In this document: positions 1 to 10,318 of the stretch, in pieces | Numbering within the stretch: the first letter of the stretch is position 1 | Layout of the letters: each line of letters begins with the position of its first letter | Assembly: GCF_037042905.1 (NCBI RefSeq) | Contig: NC_087257.1 | Coordinates: forward strand, 24,077,001-24,141,000 | Length of the DNA stretch: 64,000 nt | DNA from: Lytechinus pictus | Taxonomy: Eukaryota; Echinodermata; Echinoidea; Temnopleuroida; Toxopneustidae | Reading direction: 5' to 3' | Made by a program: the position numbers and the translations under genes | The notes under the pieces: generated by a model | The model's database searches: none | What the model was told of the DNA's origin: nothing | Seen by the model: the letters and a program-made list of their open reading frames with translations, nothing else

Positions 1-742
1 ACGTCCGCTCTTTGAAATTCCAGAGTTTCATTGCTCTGCGCGGGGAGGAATATCTTCCTCCCGGCATATACACTTCTTCTCCTCTGTTTTGCGAGTTAAA
101 TATGTGCACTGTCGCTAAATAGTTTCTAATCAATCTGATCTTTCCAAGGGAAGTATTCAATATATCATTGAGAATACCCTTTTCTCTGGACCCTTTACAT
201 GGCAAAAAAAATTGATAAAACGCTTCAGCTTCCGCGCATCGCGCGGGGTTATTATATTAATTTCCTCCATTGTATTCCTTTTATGTGCGTTCACAATCAC
301 TTTTGAAAACAAGGTTCAAAATCACAATATAGTCAACTGAATTTGAGCTGATATAGGTACTAGAGACAAGAGAGACGGCTCCTTTTCATTTTAATTTATG
401 AAACACCAAAAGCTTCGCGCTTCGCGCGGGAGGGGGAAACTCCCCCTCCCTGCACCCACCCCCCAGGGAGCGCGCTTCGCGCGCTCTGTAAGTGTTGGCA
501 CCAATTTACCGCCCCCTCCAAAATGAAATCTTGGCTACGCGGTTGACCTTTAATGATTACTGCCAGCGTTCTTGGGAGTGGGAGTGCTATGGGGGTGAAG
601 CACCCCCAAAAATATTATTGGGGGTGCTGCGTGTAATATATTCTCCACAGGCCACGCCCCGAGGTATTCTTGAAGATGTGTAAAAATGACCTCAATTTTT
701 TAATGAAACTTTTTTTTTCTCTTCTAATTTTTCGGGACCAAT
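1..742. repeat. Intergenic repeat mosaic with GC hairpin motifs
   Basis: No convincing coding sequence. The stretch holds short self-complementary GC motifs in AT-rich DNA, for example CGCGCATCGCGCG near 235, CTTCGCGCTTCGCGCG near 414 and GCGCGCTTCGCGCGC near 470. They flank C/G-rich low-complexity sequence (GGGAGGGGG / CCCCCTCCC) that can itself fold. They look like fragments of the family whose core forms arrays further right in the window. Nothing else is recognised. Confidence 0.4.
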
Positions 743-1163
743 TCAACCTCCATTTTGTTTGACGTAGTGAAAACCTTTATTTGCTTTGCTTTTCATATTT
801 ACATCAGCACCCGCAGTCAAATAATCGTTCCCAGGGCCTTGGTAAGTGGGTATATTTTTGTTCATAAAATGTTTAAACCAAGGTAAAATGTCATCAAGCT
901 TTAAGACAGTATTCTTTTCATAGCTATACATCATACTATAACACCACATAAAATCCAAATGCTTTCATAATATTTTTCAGTGGTTGAAAATTTCTGAACG
1001 TCCCATACGTATGGTGTGCGATATCTTGGACTTGCCCTATAATAAAACAGGGAAAAGCGATGTACTGATCATGAGTCGGACAGCAATAAATGACCAATGA
1101 CATACAATTATACACGATCTGCGAGCACATGAAGATGAAATATCCTCTTTGAATAAATATCAT
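743..1163 (-). pseudogene. Unrecognised coding relic in two minus-strand frames
   Basis: Two minus-strand frames (1163-936, then 958-743) read into one another over a short overlap near 940-958. Both have a mixed, protein-like composition: the first contains CCPTHDQYIAFPCF, the second LDDILPWFKHFMNKNIP and QGPGNDYLTAG. A single frameshift near 945 would join them, so a decayed gene or retroposed fragment is possible. I do not recognise a family. The open stretch at 2522-2923 on the same strand could belong to the same unit. A chance open frame in AT-rich DNA is the alternative. Confidence 0.22.
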
Positions 1164-1627
1164 ATTGGTAGTGAAGACCCTTTATTTTTATTTTTTTTTG
1201 GGGGGGTCAACATTTTCTTGTAAAAAATACCACCCCCTTTGGAAAATCCTGGATCCGCCCCTGCTTCCACTGTATTCTGTACATAGCCAACAGATGACTC
1301 CCATTGTTTTTACTAACTTGCCCACAGCTGAGCTTGCCCAGTACAGTATACAAGAATAGCGCCAGCTATCAACATCAGTTATGCCCTATGATATGCCAAC
1401 AATGCATGGTTAAAATATGTTCAGCCCTCCCTTCACGATCCTATATGAAACGCAAAACTTACAAAATAATGAATAAAAATATGAATAAAGAAACGAAACC
1501 TTTCTTGATGAAGAAATATTGGGTAGATTAAAAAAAAAAAAACTAAACTCTTTAACACTTTTTACCCAACCAAAGATGAAGCATGAGTGTTTATTGGGAA
1601 AAATATCAAACATTGTGAACATTTATA
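1164..1627. other. No gene seen; repeat end at ~1200-1262
   Basis: Contains a G-run, a short C-run and the phrase CCTGGATCCGCCCCTG (about 1247-1262). Nearly the same phrase recurs near 20265 and 51555, so this is the end of a dispersed element. The rest (1263-1627) shows nothing recognisable. Confidence 0.4.
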
Positions 1628-2245
1628 GGACAAGACATAGTCCACCTCAACAAAAAGTTGATTCATATAAAGAGAGACAAATCCAACAGGCATAACACTG
1701 AAACTTTCATCAAAATCGGATGTAAAATAAGAAAGTTATGACATTATAAAGTTTCGCTTAATTTCATAAAACAGTTATTTGCACATCATGCACATCATGG
1801 TCTGTATATGCATATTATGAGGGGACTGATGACGTCAACCACTCACTATTTTTTTTTGTATTTCGTTATAATTTTTATGAAATATGAAATATTTAAATTT
1901 TCTCCTCATAACGTAAAAAAAAATATTTTCCACTGAATATGTTTAATTACCCTCATTTCACCATTTTCAGTCAAGTTGGTCCTTATTGTTAAATTTGTAA
2001 AATTTGAAACATTTTATAATTCAAACAATAAAAAACACAAAAGAATAGTGAGTGAGGGGCATCAACTCTCTCATTTGCATGTCACTGGGTTGTGCGTATA
2101 ACTATATTTTGTGGAAAATAAGCGAAACTTTAAAGTGTCATATTTATTTTACATCCGATTTTGATGAAATTTTCAACATTATGTTTGTTGGATTTTTTTA
2201 AAAATCGAATCAACATTTTTTTCTGGGGCTGACTTGACGTTTAAA
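1628..2245. mobile_element. Foldback MITE-like element with ~120-bp inverted ends
   Basis: The left arm (about 1628-1765) has ATCAAAATCGGATGTAAAAT followed by AAAGTTTCGCTTA. The right arm (about 2110-2245) has the complementary order: AGCGAAACTTTAAAGTGTCA, then TTTTACATCCGATTTTGATG. The ends pair as GTCCACCTCAACAAAAAGTTGATT against AATCAACATTTTTTTCTGGG. There is no transposase frame. The AT-rich centre includes further weak complementarity. A partial copy of the same family lies at 27046-27440. Such palindromic elements are non-autonomous and spread by a transposase made elsewhere. Confidence 0.75.
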
Positions 2246-2521
2246 GCGGTCATGTGTGAATTTTTCAACATTATGCTTGTTGGAATTGTTTCTATTGATC
2301 AAGTTTAACTTGATACACCATACACGTCCAATACCTATTTTACCATACAAAGATGCAAAAGCTACCTTTCTACCCAATATTGGTAATATTTTACTTAACC
2401 TTGCTATTAGAGTTGTAAAGGTAACTTCTGCTTTGGTATTTTAGGCCTATACTTTGTTAATGCTGGGTAGTACAGCATTATTGAATAAAACTCAATTACA
2501 CACATAAAGGCAACGCTGGCC
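2246..2521. other. No gene; extra fragment of the foldback arm
   Basis: About 2257-2290 repeats the phrase TTTTTCAACATTATGCTTGT found in the arm of the preceding element, so it is a duplicated fragment or a second truncated copy. Nothing else is recognised. Confidence 0.4.
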
Positions 2522-2923
2522 TCATTTACTGACATTAATTCGGACATTAAAAAAAAACACATTTGCAGCTTTACTAATTTGCTTTTCATTAGTGTTTTTT
2601 GGTATGTCGTCAGGGGCTTCTGTATCTAAATACCCCAGATGAAATAAACCTCGACTTTTATGGGTTGTCAAGGGGCTTGATACTCCAAAATTATATACTT
2701 TTATCGTTATAGCTACATGACGAATAAAATAAATCAATCGATCATGTTTCTTGGGTATACATATACTGGAATCCATCTCATGGTGAAGAATACTATTTTC
2801 AAGAATATCTCGAAGATTTGAATGCCAAATATCACGATATAAAAATCTGGATTTGCAGCAATGATTAAAATTTGAAGGTTTTGATTGTGACATCCTGATA
2901 AAAAATGGGTGAACGCAGCTCAT
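2522..2923 (-). CDS. Open frame of 133 aa, unrecognised
   Basis: The longest open minus-strand stretch in the first 5 kb outside transposons. Its composition is mixed rather than low-complexity (for example HSNLRDILENSILHHEMDSS and YLDTEAPDDIPKN). An AG preceded by a T-rich tract (TTTTTTATCAG, about 2899-2909) could be a splice acceptor. I do not recognise the family. It may be an exon of the same unknown unit as 743-1163, or a chance open frame. Confidence 0.2.
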   Translation of the reverse strand: MSCVHPFFIRMSQSKPSNFNHCCKSRFLYRDIWHSNLRDILENSILHHEMDSSICIPKKHDRLIYFIRHVAITIKVYNFGVSSPLTTHKSRGLFHLGYLDTEAPDDIPKNTNEKQISKAANVFFFNVRINVSK

Positions 2924-3288
2924 AATTACATACTACTATCTATGCAAGGGAGATAAAAGCAATATTTCAGTGAAGAGTGAAAATAGTACTTTTTAATTTA
3001 CAACATATGGTTTAAAGGGGGAGGCGTCATTTATATCCATATACTCCAAAATACCCCTTGGTGACACACTGCTTCCACTAGTTTGTTGTTTCTCAGTCTT
3101 TACATATTCATGATATTGCTTGTACAGCTGTAATTCCTGCAAATATTCTATTTACTTCTACACGTAATCAGGTCAACGAAAATATTTGGAACAAATTGAC
3201 ACTTTCAAAAATTAGATTGAGCTATAGATTTAGAATATCAAATTGCACATGAATAAAATATTTAACTTCCACATGGGGTTCAAGACAT
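2924..3288. other. No feature seen
   Basis: AT-rich sequence without an open frame, repeat arm or motif that I can recognise. Confidence 0.4.
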
Positions 3289-3668
3289 TGAGTCAGATGC
3301 ATTAAAAAGAGTAGCACTTGCTTTTGCTAGGCTTTTACTTCATTCCGTTTGCATCAAGATGAGCGAGCAAATGCTTCTGCTAGGAAGTTCAAGCAATCGC
3401 TAACTGACCGCTAGCATTTCCTTGACGATTAAGCTATTGCTAAAGTGTGGGTTTTTTCAAACTCCTTTAAAGCAGCTTGAGTGTAACTTGCGTCATCAGG
3501 GCGTTCGCGCTTTTTAATTATGCTTATGCAACCGAGAAAGAAGCTAATGATGTACAGTTGCCTATACATGAACATGTTTTCTTCCTTATATCATGTATAT
3601 AGTAGATGGAAGCCAACTGTCAAATACATAAAAACATAAAGTTAGTTTGACGCCACGTCTAAGGGAAA

Positions 3669-4809
3669 TGTTAAGACCGTGTCAGCATATACCACGTTGT
3701 CACAATAACCACAAAGGAGGCGTATTCTAAAATTAGCTTCCTTTTAATACTTGGAAGTATCTCAGTAGCGGTGCTAGCTTGTAGCATATATTCAACAACT
3801 GTGTGTGAATCCTGTAGCAAATAACAAAAATTAAACAACAAAGATTTAGACTCTTGATTAAGTACTAATGGTTCCTTTCACATAGTATTACAATGGGTTA
3901 ATAACTTGGAAATGATATCAATACCTCTTTCACTTGTCAACTGTAACGTGTTATTATTCATTACACTTTTATGTAAACACTTGTGCTTATCTATATCATT
4001 AAAACATAAGCTTCTTATTCACTGAAATGTGTTTGAAATGTCATTTGTTTTGTTTCTAAAAATTACATAAACATCTATTATTATTTATGATCAAACTGCA
4101 CAATTCAGTTTCTTTTGCAAAGTGTTTAGCAAAGTATTGTAATATTTGTCAAAAAACGACTTAATCGAAACTAGCTTAAAGCCGAATCACCAAAGAAACA
4201 TCAGAAAATATTCCTCCGCTTTGAAAACGTGCGCGGAAAATATCCGTACAATTGGGTTTCAAAGTGATTAGCGTAAGAAAAATAGGTCTCATATCTCACC
4301 TCAAATGTATGAGTTATTGAACCAAATTAAACAAAATACGTGTTTTCAAATAATTGACAAACTATCATAAAACATGTTTGTTTCTCTCATTTGCCTTGAA
4401 TTACATTAACAACAAATTTTCATGAATTAAACTTTCACTCGGTACGCTGTCATGTTGAACACGTTTGTATTAACGTTAGTTATGTAATTTTCCATTATCC
4501 ATTTTTAAAGACAGGTCTAAATTTGACCCTAATCACCTTAAATACATTACAGAAATATATGTAGGAATTAAGCATAAACTACACTGTAATATTAATCGAA
4601 CAGAATTTAACGTACCTTCAGTTTTGTATTAAAAAACGAAGAAAACTCGGGATCGACCAAGGTCGATGTACCTTCGAACGGTCTTGTTTTAGCTGTGACC
4701 TTGCTTTGACCTTGAAGGGTAATTAGTCTAAACTCAAGTACATGCAAAAAACCAAACATTTCAAAAGGCAACAATATCTGAATATCAAAAACTATGTCAT
4801 TCTATGACA
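3669..4809 (-). repeat. BEL-1 3' LTR
   Basis: The long terminal repeat at the 3' end of the minus-strand element, 1141 bp, uninterrupted. Plus-strand ends are TGTTAAGACC and ATTCTATGACA. It is flanked on the left by the TSD GGAAA. It matches the split right-hand LTR without a difference that I could find. Confidence 0.95.
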
Positions 4810-4821
4810 TCCCAACCCCCT
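4810..4821 (-). promoter_or_regulatory. BEL-1 polypurine tract
   Basis: Directly inside the 3' LTR the minus strand reads AGGGGGTTGGGA, purine-rich apart from two T. This is where plus-strand DNA synthesis would be primed, and its position fixes the element's orientation independently of the ORF. Confidence 0.6.
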
Positions 4822-4900
4822 AAGCGTGACGGAATGTCACAAATACAACAATCAATTCTTGCGTTAAAACTTTGATAAAAAAGGTTCATTAAAATATAAT

Positions 4901-5004
4901 TGTCCAATGTCCATCTTTTCATCTTTGGCATTTTGAATCATTAGGAGCAATTTGTCCAATGTCCATCTTTTCATCTTTGGCATTTTGAATCATTAGGAGC
5001 AATT
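4901..5004. repeat. Two tandem copies of a 52-bp unit
   Basis: The unit starting TGTCCAATGTCCATCTTTTC occurs at 4901-4952 and again at 4953-5004 with no difference. It lies in the BEL-1 3' untranslated stretch between the Gag-Pol stop codon and the polypurine tract. Confidence 0.9.
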
Positions 5005-5055
5005 TCTCCAATATGTTCATAATTGTCCTGTAATTAATATCATCGTTCTCAAAGT

Positions 5056-8000
5056 CTAAATGTCTGAACGTTCCTCTCGCTTCATCAGAGATACAAGTTT
5101 AGTGATGGGTCTGTTTGCACATGTGCCGTCTGCAAACTTCACTTCAACAATTCTTACCAGTCCATCTTGTCCAGGTTTGGTGTCTACTACTTCGGCCATC
5201 TTCCAAGACCCACGTCTTTTGTCATCACCGATGACAAGGACAATATCGTTCTTCTCTATGTTCTCTGCAGAATGTTGCCACTTCTGACGTGGCGTCAACT
5301 TGTGGATGTAGCCAAGCCATCTATGCCAAAACCCGTCCACCATTTTATTGCAAAGTTCTCTACGTTTGCGTGGATCTCCTTTGTAGTCTTCACAAGGGAT
5401 GTCTGGACAGGTCAATTCCCCTCTACCAATAAGAAAATGATTGGGGGTAATTGGAGGATGGTCCATGGGTGAGGAAGACATCGCAGTCAGGGGGCGGCTA
5501 TTGATGAGACCTGAGATCCTGCAGAAGATGGTCTCCCATTCCACAAAGGTTAGACGATCCGCCTTCACAAGATGCCGCATAGCTTTCTTTACTTCCTGGA
5601 CCATGCGCTCAACCGCTCCTTGGTGGTGAGGTCCTCCTGGTGGTCCGAACTTCCACTCGATTTTGAAACGTTGACAGTGCTCACGGACCTGTGTTTGGTT
5701 GAGTTTAAGATTCAGTTCATTGATTGTATTGTCAGCCCCTCGGAAACAAGTGGCATTGTCACTAACCATCATGGCAGGTGCTCCTCTAACACTGACAAAC
5801 CTTTCCAAGGCTTGAAGGAAAGCCTGAGTTGAGAGGTCCTGGACAACAGTCAAGTGGACAGCCCTGGTAACTGCACATGTGAATAAAGCACAGTATCCTT
5901 TGGTCGTGGTATTACGATTCAGTTTCACCATTACTGGGCCTAGATAGTCTACCAAGGTGGTCTTGAAGGGTGGAGAACAAGGGCTGATCCGGAACTCTGG
6001 TAAATCGGCCATTCTCTGGTGTGCCGGTCTTCCTCTATATCGTCTGCAAGGGATGCAACAACGAACAACACGTCGTGCGATGTTCATGTCGCCTACTATC
6101 CAATACCTCTTCCTGACCTCATTCGCAGTCCGCAAATGACCACCATGAAGGGCATGTAGATGTCTATCACGTACAAGGAGGAAGCTAATGTGGCTATTCT
6201 TTGGCAGAAGATAAGGATGGCGAACATCATACGACAAAGGGGCCCTACCAAGACGTCCGCCAACACGATACACCTGTTGGTCCTCATCAAAGAATGGACT
6301 GAGTTTCTGTATATTGGGATCTTGGAAATCTATCCCTTTCTGTGCTTGCCTGACCCAATATAGCTCTGCTTCCTTGATCATTCTTTGGGATGGCCATTCA
6401 GAGATCTGCCGGATGAGTTGCTTCAGCCATTGATTCCGTGGAAGCTCCTTGAGGGATAACACCCTGGCCGTGACCATCTGGAGTCTAGACCAACTAGAGA
6501 ATTTGGTTGCATCAACAATTGGATAATTCTTGGACACAGCATTCACAGATAATGCGAAAGTTTTGCTGTTTCGGGAGTGAAATTTCTTCCGTTCAGGATC
6601 TCCTGGTTTGACGGGAATGTTTTCAGGTGTCTTCGGCCATGATTGAGGAGGTAATCTCAAGAATCCTGGTCCATCAATGACCTCCTGCATGTCTGTGACA
6701 TCGCCTCCTCTAGAAATGAGATCAGCTGCATTTTCATCTGTGGGAACGTAGGCGATATCACTGTAGGGGTCAAATTCAGAAGTGATCTCACCAACTCGAT
6801 GGGCAACATATGAGCGGAAGGTTTTCGATTGCCCTCTTAGCCAACTTATCACCGTCATGCTGTCTGTCCATATCTTCCATCCTTCTATGTTGAGGCGTAG
6901 AGCACTTCGGATGGTGTACATCAATCTGGATAGAAGGAGAAGAGCTTGTAACTCCTTCCGAGGCATACTTGTTTGCTTTAGTGGCGTCACCCTAGACCTG
7001 GCACAGACAAAGGATAAATGAGCTTGTTGACTGTCAGTATGGGACCATCTCAGCCAAACTGCGAAACCCATAGCGTCCTCCGATGCATCGCTAAAACCAT
7101 GCATATATGCTGTAGGTAGAGGTCTCTTTCCCCTGTAAGGCTCCGGTATCAGACATCTTGGAATCTCAATGCCATCCATTTTGTCAAGGTCTCTGTTAAT
7201 CTTACTCATCATGGCATACAATTCACTGCTTTTGTCAATAGGGGAGTCCCAGTCAAGGTCTATTTGCCATAACATTTGAAGAAGAATCTTGGGGCGTACC
7301 AACAGACCAGAAAGCATTCCAAAAACATCGTAATAGGATGCCGTTTGAGCAAGAATCTTCCGTTTGGTCAGGGTAGTATCGTCAGAGGGTTTGACCTTCT
7401 TCACGCTCAGTGTATCCTTAGATAGATCCCAACTGGTTCCAAGAACTGTAGCAGTTTCAGTGTTTTCTGTCTCGTCACATACCTTTTTCACATTAGATTG
7501 CCACTTCCTTATGTTGAAGTTTCCCTTCTTCAGCGTGTCCGTCAATTTAGACTTCAGCTCCAGAGCTTCCTCAGTGGTCCTGACTGACTCATTCAGGTCG
7601 TCCATATAGAATTGCTCTGTGATTACTTTCTGTAGTTTGTCATCATCCGGTGCATGTTCACTAGCCACATGTCTGAGAGTGACTATTGCTGCAGTAGGGG
7701 AGGGCTTGTCCCCAAATGTAACGGTTCTCAGTTCATAGACTTGCATTGGGTGATTTGGATTTTCTCTAAACACAAATCTGTGGAATCTAGCATCATCTGG
7801 GGGAATCTTGATCGCCTGGAACATCTTTGAAATGTCAGCGATCACGCCCACTTCATTTTCACGGAACCGGAGGGCTACCTCAAACAGATTTGAGTTGACG
7901 TTCTCTCCTTTGATAAGATAATCATTCAGGGAATGTCCTTGAAATTTCGCCTTACCGTCATATACAACACGGACTGGAGTGGTTTTTGAGTCTTTGACAA

Positions 8001-10281
8001 CTGCGAAGTGTGGAAGGAACCACATCTTGTTCCCTGTTTCCCTGTCTTGTTGCAACTCATCCTGCGTCACTAGCCGAGAGACACCCCTTTCCAGTTGATC
8101 CTTCATTTGCCGACAGTAGACCTCCCACTCCTTTGGGCGATTTCTGAACTGGTTCTCAAGGCTCTTCTGTCTCTTTACAGCGTACTCATAGTTATCTGGT
8201 AACCCTTCTGGAGATCGCTTCCAGGGTAAGCGGATCTCATAAGAACCATCTGGTAGTTGATTGACACTCTTCATCATGGATTCAGTAGCTCCTTTCTCAT
8301 CATCAGAAATGCACTTGCATTTCCTGGGTTCCAAGCCAGCCGTCTCGAGTCCAATGAACTCCTCTAGGGATCCTGAAGCGACCACGTTAACGTAGTTAAG
8401 AAGTGGTGCTGTGTTAGATGGACCTCCTTGAATAAACCAACCTAGGGGACATCTTACCGCAACTGGTTCATCGGGTCTGCCTCCTCTGATATATTCCTCC
8501 CAGACCATAAGGTGAGTATTGTCCACTCCAAGTAATAGATCAATTACTGGTGATGAGGCTTCATCAATATTTACACCTGTCAAGTGGTCATATGATTCCA
8601 GCTGCTGAGGAGTAATGACAGGTATATCTCCACAGGGTTTCTCGATCTCAATGGCTCTCAAGGGGTATGAACAATTTCCTTGGCTATCCTCGATTTCACA
8701 TTCCAGGATCCTCAGCTTGCGTTTGATAATGCTTCCACCTACAAGGCTCAGGTCATGGTCCTGGTAACAGTCGCCATCAATTCTGGGAAAGATTCCTGTT
8801 CTTACGAGGGTGGCCTGACTACCCCCATCTATCAGGATGCGTACAGGGTGTCGTTTGTTACCACATCGCAGAAAACCCATCACAGTTGGTAAGGTAGCCT
8901 GCAGTTTCCCTAGTTCTGTGCTTGTAGAAGATTGAACTGAGCTGTTGGAATGCATGGGTCTCACAATGTCTTCTTGATTAGCACTGACTCTTCGACTCTG
9001 ATCTCTGGCATCATCATGGGCTTTGGTACAAATGGCGGGAAAGTGCTCATCACTACCACACATCTGGACTCGACATGGTGACCTGAACTGGCACTTACTG
9101 TGGTCATAAGGTGGCTTGCCTGAGATACAGTTATTATGGCCACACCTGAAGCAGATGTTGTTAGACTTCATCACGTCAAATTTCTCCTTTAGCGCAAGGG
9201 ACCTGAATTTATTGCATGTTTTCAGATAATGAGATGAGGTCTTTGGGTGCAGAGGGCACTTTGGGATGTGTGCAGTTGATGTATCCTCCCTCAACATGGC
9301 TGCGTTGAAGGACTTTGAAACTCTCTTTGTAGGTTCCAAGCTTTCAGATGTAGTAGATTTTGATTTCTCAATTAGGATGTGCTGTTGATATAGCCATTTG
9401 CTGAGTCCTGAGAGGGAATCATCAGTATTGTCATCGCGAACACTTTTGTAATACAGAATCCTATGTTCCTCTGGGAGCTTCAACTTGATTTGGCTCAGCA
9501 TAATCCTGCTATTCATCTCACCTGCTAAACCAATCGTCTCTGCTTGGCATTCAAAATTCTGAAGAACCTGGATGAAGTTTGCCATTGCAGGAAGATTAAC
9601 CTTTCCTTTACTCTCATATGGCTTGAGACTATCCAAATCCTGTAGCAGTCTGTCAACTACTCGGTCTTTGTCATCAAAGCGTTGGTCTAGCATCTCCCAT
9701 GCTCTTGCTACACTCGAACAGCTTTTGACCAAGTTTCTTTCCTTCTGAGACATCATTGATTCTGACAACTGGAAGAAACATTCAATCTCCGACAGTTCCT
9801 TCGTACAATGTTGGAACATTTCCTTGAATCTCTGATATTCCCTGATATCTCCATTGAATGTTGGGAATTTAAGTCTCGCCATCCTGGGAGCACAGGCACC
9901 TGCAGATTGATTCCGAGAGGTAGGAGCAGGAGAGCTTGGAGGAGTAGTTGACTGTTGATTGGATGCTTGGTTGATTGATGATGGCGACAGCTGTTTGCTG
10001 AGGATTTTCCTACCATCATTAATCTTCTGGACAAAGTCTGCCTCACAGTTGACCATCCAGGTTTCCTGTGCTTCAAATTCAACGTCGTTCTCTATTACCT
10101 GTACAAGCTCTGCGTGCGTCTCTTCTACCCTTGCGAACTGTTCCTCGGCCTTGTCGATGTACTGCTTGAGGAGACTAGTATCTGCAGAGTCATTGGAGAG
10201 GTTGACAATAGCTGTTAATGTCCTCGTCAATTGTCCCTTCAGATTGCGCCTCGAAACCTTTAGAGCCTTTGTGTCAGCCAT
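5056..10281 (-). CDS. BEL-1 Gag-Pol polyprotein, intact, 1741 aa
   Basis: One uninterrupted frame in BEL/Pao order. Residues ~130-310: Gag region of the DUF1759 type (LKFPTFNGD). ~377-420: cysteine/histidine zinc-binding region (CFRCGHNNC, CRVQMCGSDEHFPAIC). ~480-620: aspartic protease-like region with LIDGGS (D485). ~750-900: reverse transcriptase with VIADISKM (D816) and the catalytic box YMDD at 892-895. ~1055-1190: RNase H-like region with FSDASE (D1065), E1110 and IWTDSM (D1140). ~1374-1412: HHCC zinc-binding region. Integrase core with D1445, D1508 and E1558. ~1650-1735: the C-terminal DUF5641-like domain. All catalytic residues looked for are present. BEL elements more often have YVDD; here it is YMDD. 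The start is 37 nt from the 5' LTR. Translation would yield structural Gag and replication enzymes from one polyprotein. Confidence 0.97.
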   Translation of the reverse strand: MADTKALKVSRRNLKGQLTRTLTAIVNLSNDSADTSLLKQYIDKAEEQFARVEETHAELVQVIENDVEFEAQETWMVNCEADFVQKINDGRKILSKQLSPSSINQASNQQSTTPPSSPAPTSRNQSAGACAPRMARLKFPTFNGDIREYQRFKEMFQHCTKELSEIECFFQLSESMMSQKERNLVKSCSSVARAWEMLDQRFDDKDRVVDRLLQDLDSLKPYESKGKVNLPAMANFIQVLQNFECQAETIGLAGEMNSRIMLSQIKLKLPEEHRILYYKSVRDDNTDDSLSGLSKWLYQQHILIEKSKSTTSESLEPTKRVSKSFNAAMLREDTSTAHIPKCPLHPKTSSHYLKTCNKFRSLALKEKFDVMKSNNICFRCGHNNCISGKPPYDHSKCQFRSPCRVQMCGSDEHFPAICTKAHDDARDQSRRVSANQEDIVRPMHSNSSVQSSTSTELGKLQATLPTVMGFLRCGNKRHPVRILIDGGSQATLVRTGIFPRIDGDCYQDHDLSLVGGSIIKRKLRILECEIEDSQGNCSYPLRAIEIEKPCGDIPVITPQQLESYDHLTGVNIDEASSPVIDLLLGVDNTHLMVWEEYIRGGRPDEPVAVRCPLGWFIQGGPSNTAPLLNYVNVVASGSLEEFIGLETAGLEPRKCKCISDDEKGATESMMKSVNQLPDGSYEIRLPWKRSPEGLPDNYEYAVKRQKSLENQFRNRPKEWEVYCRQMKDQLERGVSRLVTQDELQQDRETGNKMWFLPHFAVVKDSKTTPVRVVYDGKAKFQGHSLNDYLIKGENVNSNLFEVALRFRENEVGVIADISKMFQAIKIPPDDARFHRFVFRENPNHPMQVYELRTVTFGDKPSPTAAIVTLRHVASEHAPDDDKLQKVITEQFYMDDLNESVRTTEEALELKSKLTDTLKKGNFNIRKWQSNVKKVCDETENTETATVLGTSWDLSKDTLSVKKVKPSDDTTLTKRKILAQTASYYDVFGMLSGLLVRPKILLQMLWQIDLDWDSPIDKSSELYAMMSKINRDLDKMDGIEIPRCLIPEPYRGKRPLPTAYMHGFSDASEDAMGFAVWLRWSHTDSQQAHLSFVCARSRVTPLKQTSMPRKELQALLLLSRLMYTIRSALRLNIEGWKIWTDSMTVISWLRGQSKTFRSYVAHRVGEITSEFDPYSDIAYVPTDENAADLISRGGDVTDMQEVIDGPGFLRLPPQSWPKTPENIPVKPGDPERKKFHSRNSKTFALSVNAVSKNYPIVDATKFSSWSRLQMVTARVLSLKELPRNQWLKQLIRQISEWPSQRMIKEAELYWVRQAQKGIDFQDPNIQKLSPFFDEDQQVYRVGGRLGRAPLSYDVRHPYLLPKNSHISFLLVRDRHLHALHGGHLRTANEVRKRYWIVGDMNIARRVVRCCIPCRRYRGRPAHQRMADLPEFRISPCSPPFKTTLVDYLGPVMVKLNRNTTTKGYCALFTCAVTRAVHLTVVQDLSTQAFLQALERFVSVRGAPAMMVSDNATCFRGADNTINELNLKLNQTQVREHCQRFKIEWKFGPPGGPHHQGAVERMVQEVKKAMRHLVKADRLTFVEWETIFCRISGLINSRPLTAMSSSPMDHPPITPNHFLIGRGELTCPDIPCEDYKGDPRKRRELCNKMVDGFWHRWLGYIHKLTPRQKWQHSAENIEKNDIVLVIGDDKRRGSWKMAEVVDTKPGQDGLVRIVEVKFADGTCANRPITKLVSLMKREERSDI

Positions 10282-10318
10282 CTTGCGTTGATAATATACA
10301 GCAAAGTTGTTGAAGAAC
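10282..10318 (-). other. Very short BEL-1 leader without a TGG primer site
   Basis: Only 37 nt separate the 5' LTR from the Gag-Pol start codon. On the minus strand it begins GTTCTTCAACAACTTTGCTG. There is no TGG, so no site complementary to a tRNA 3' CCA end is visible. An internal tRNA site or another primer would be needed. Confidence 0.6.
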
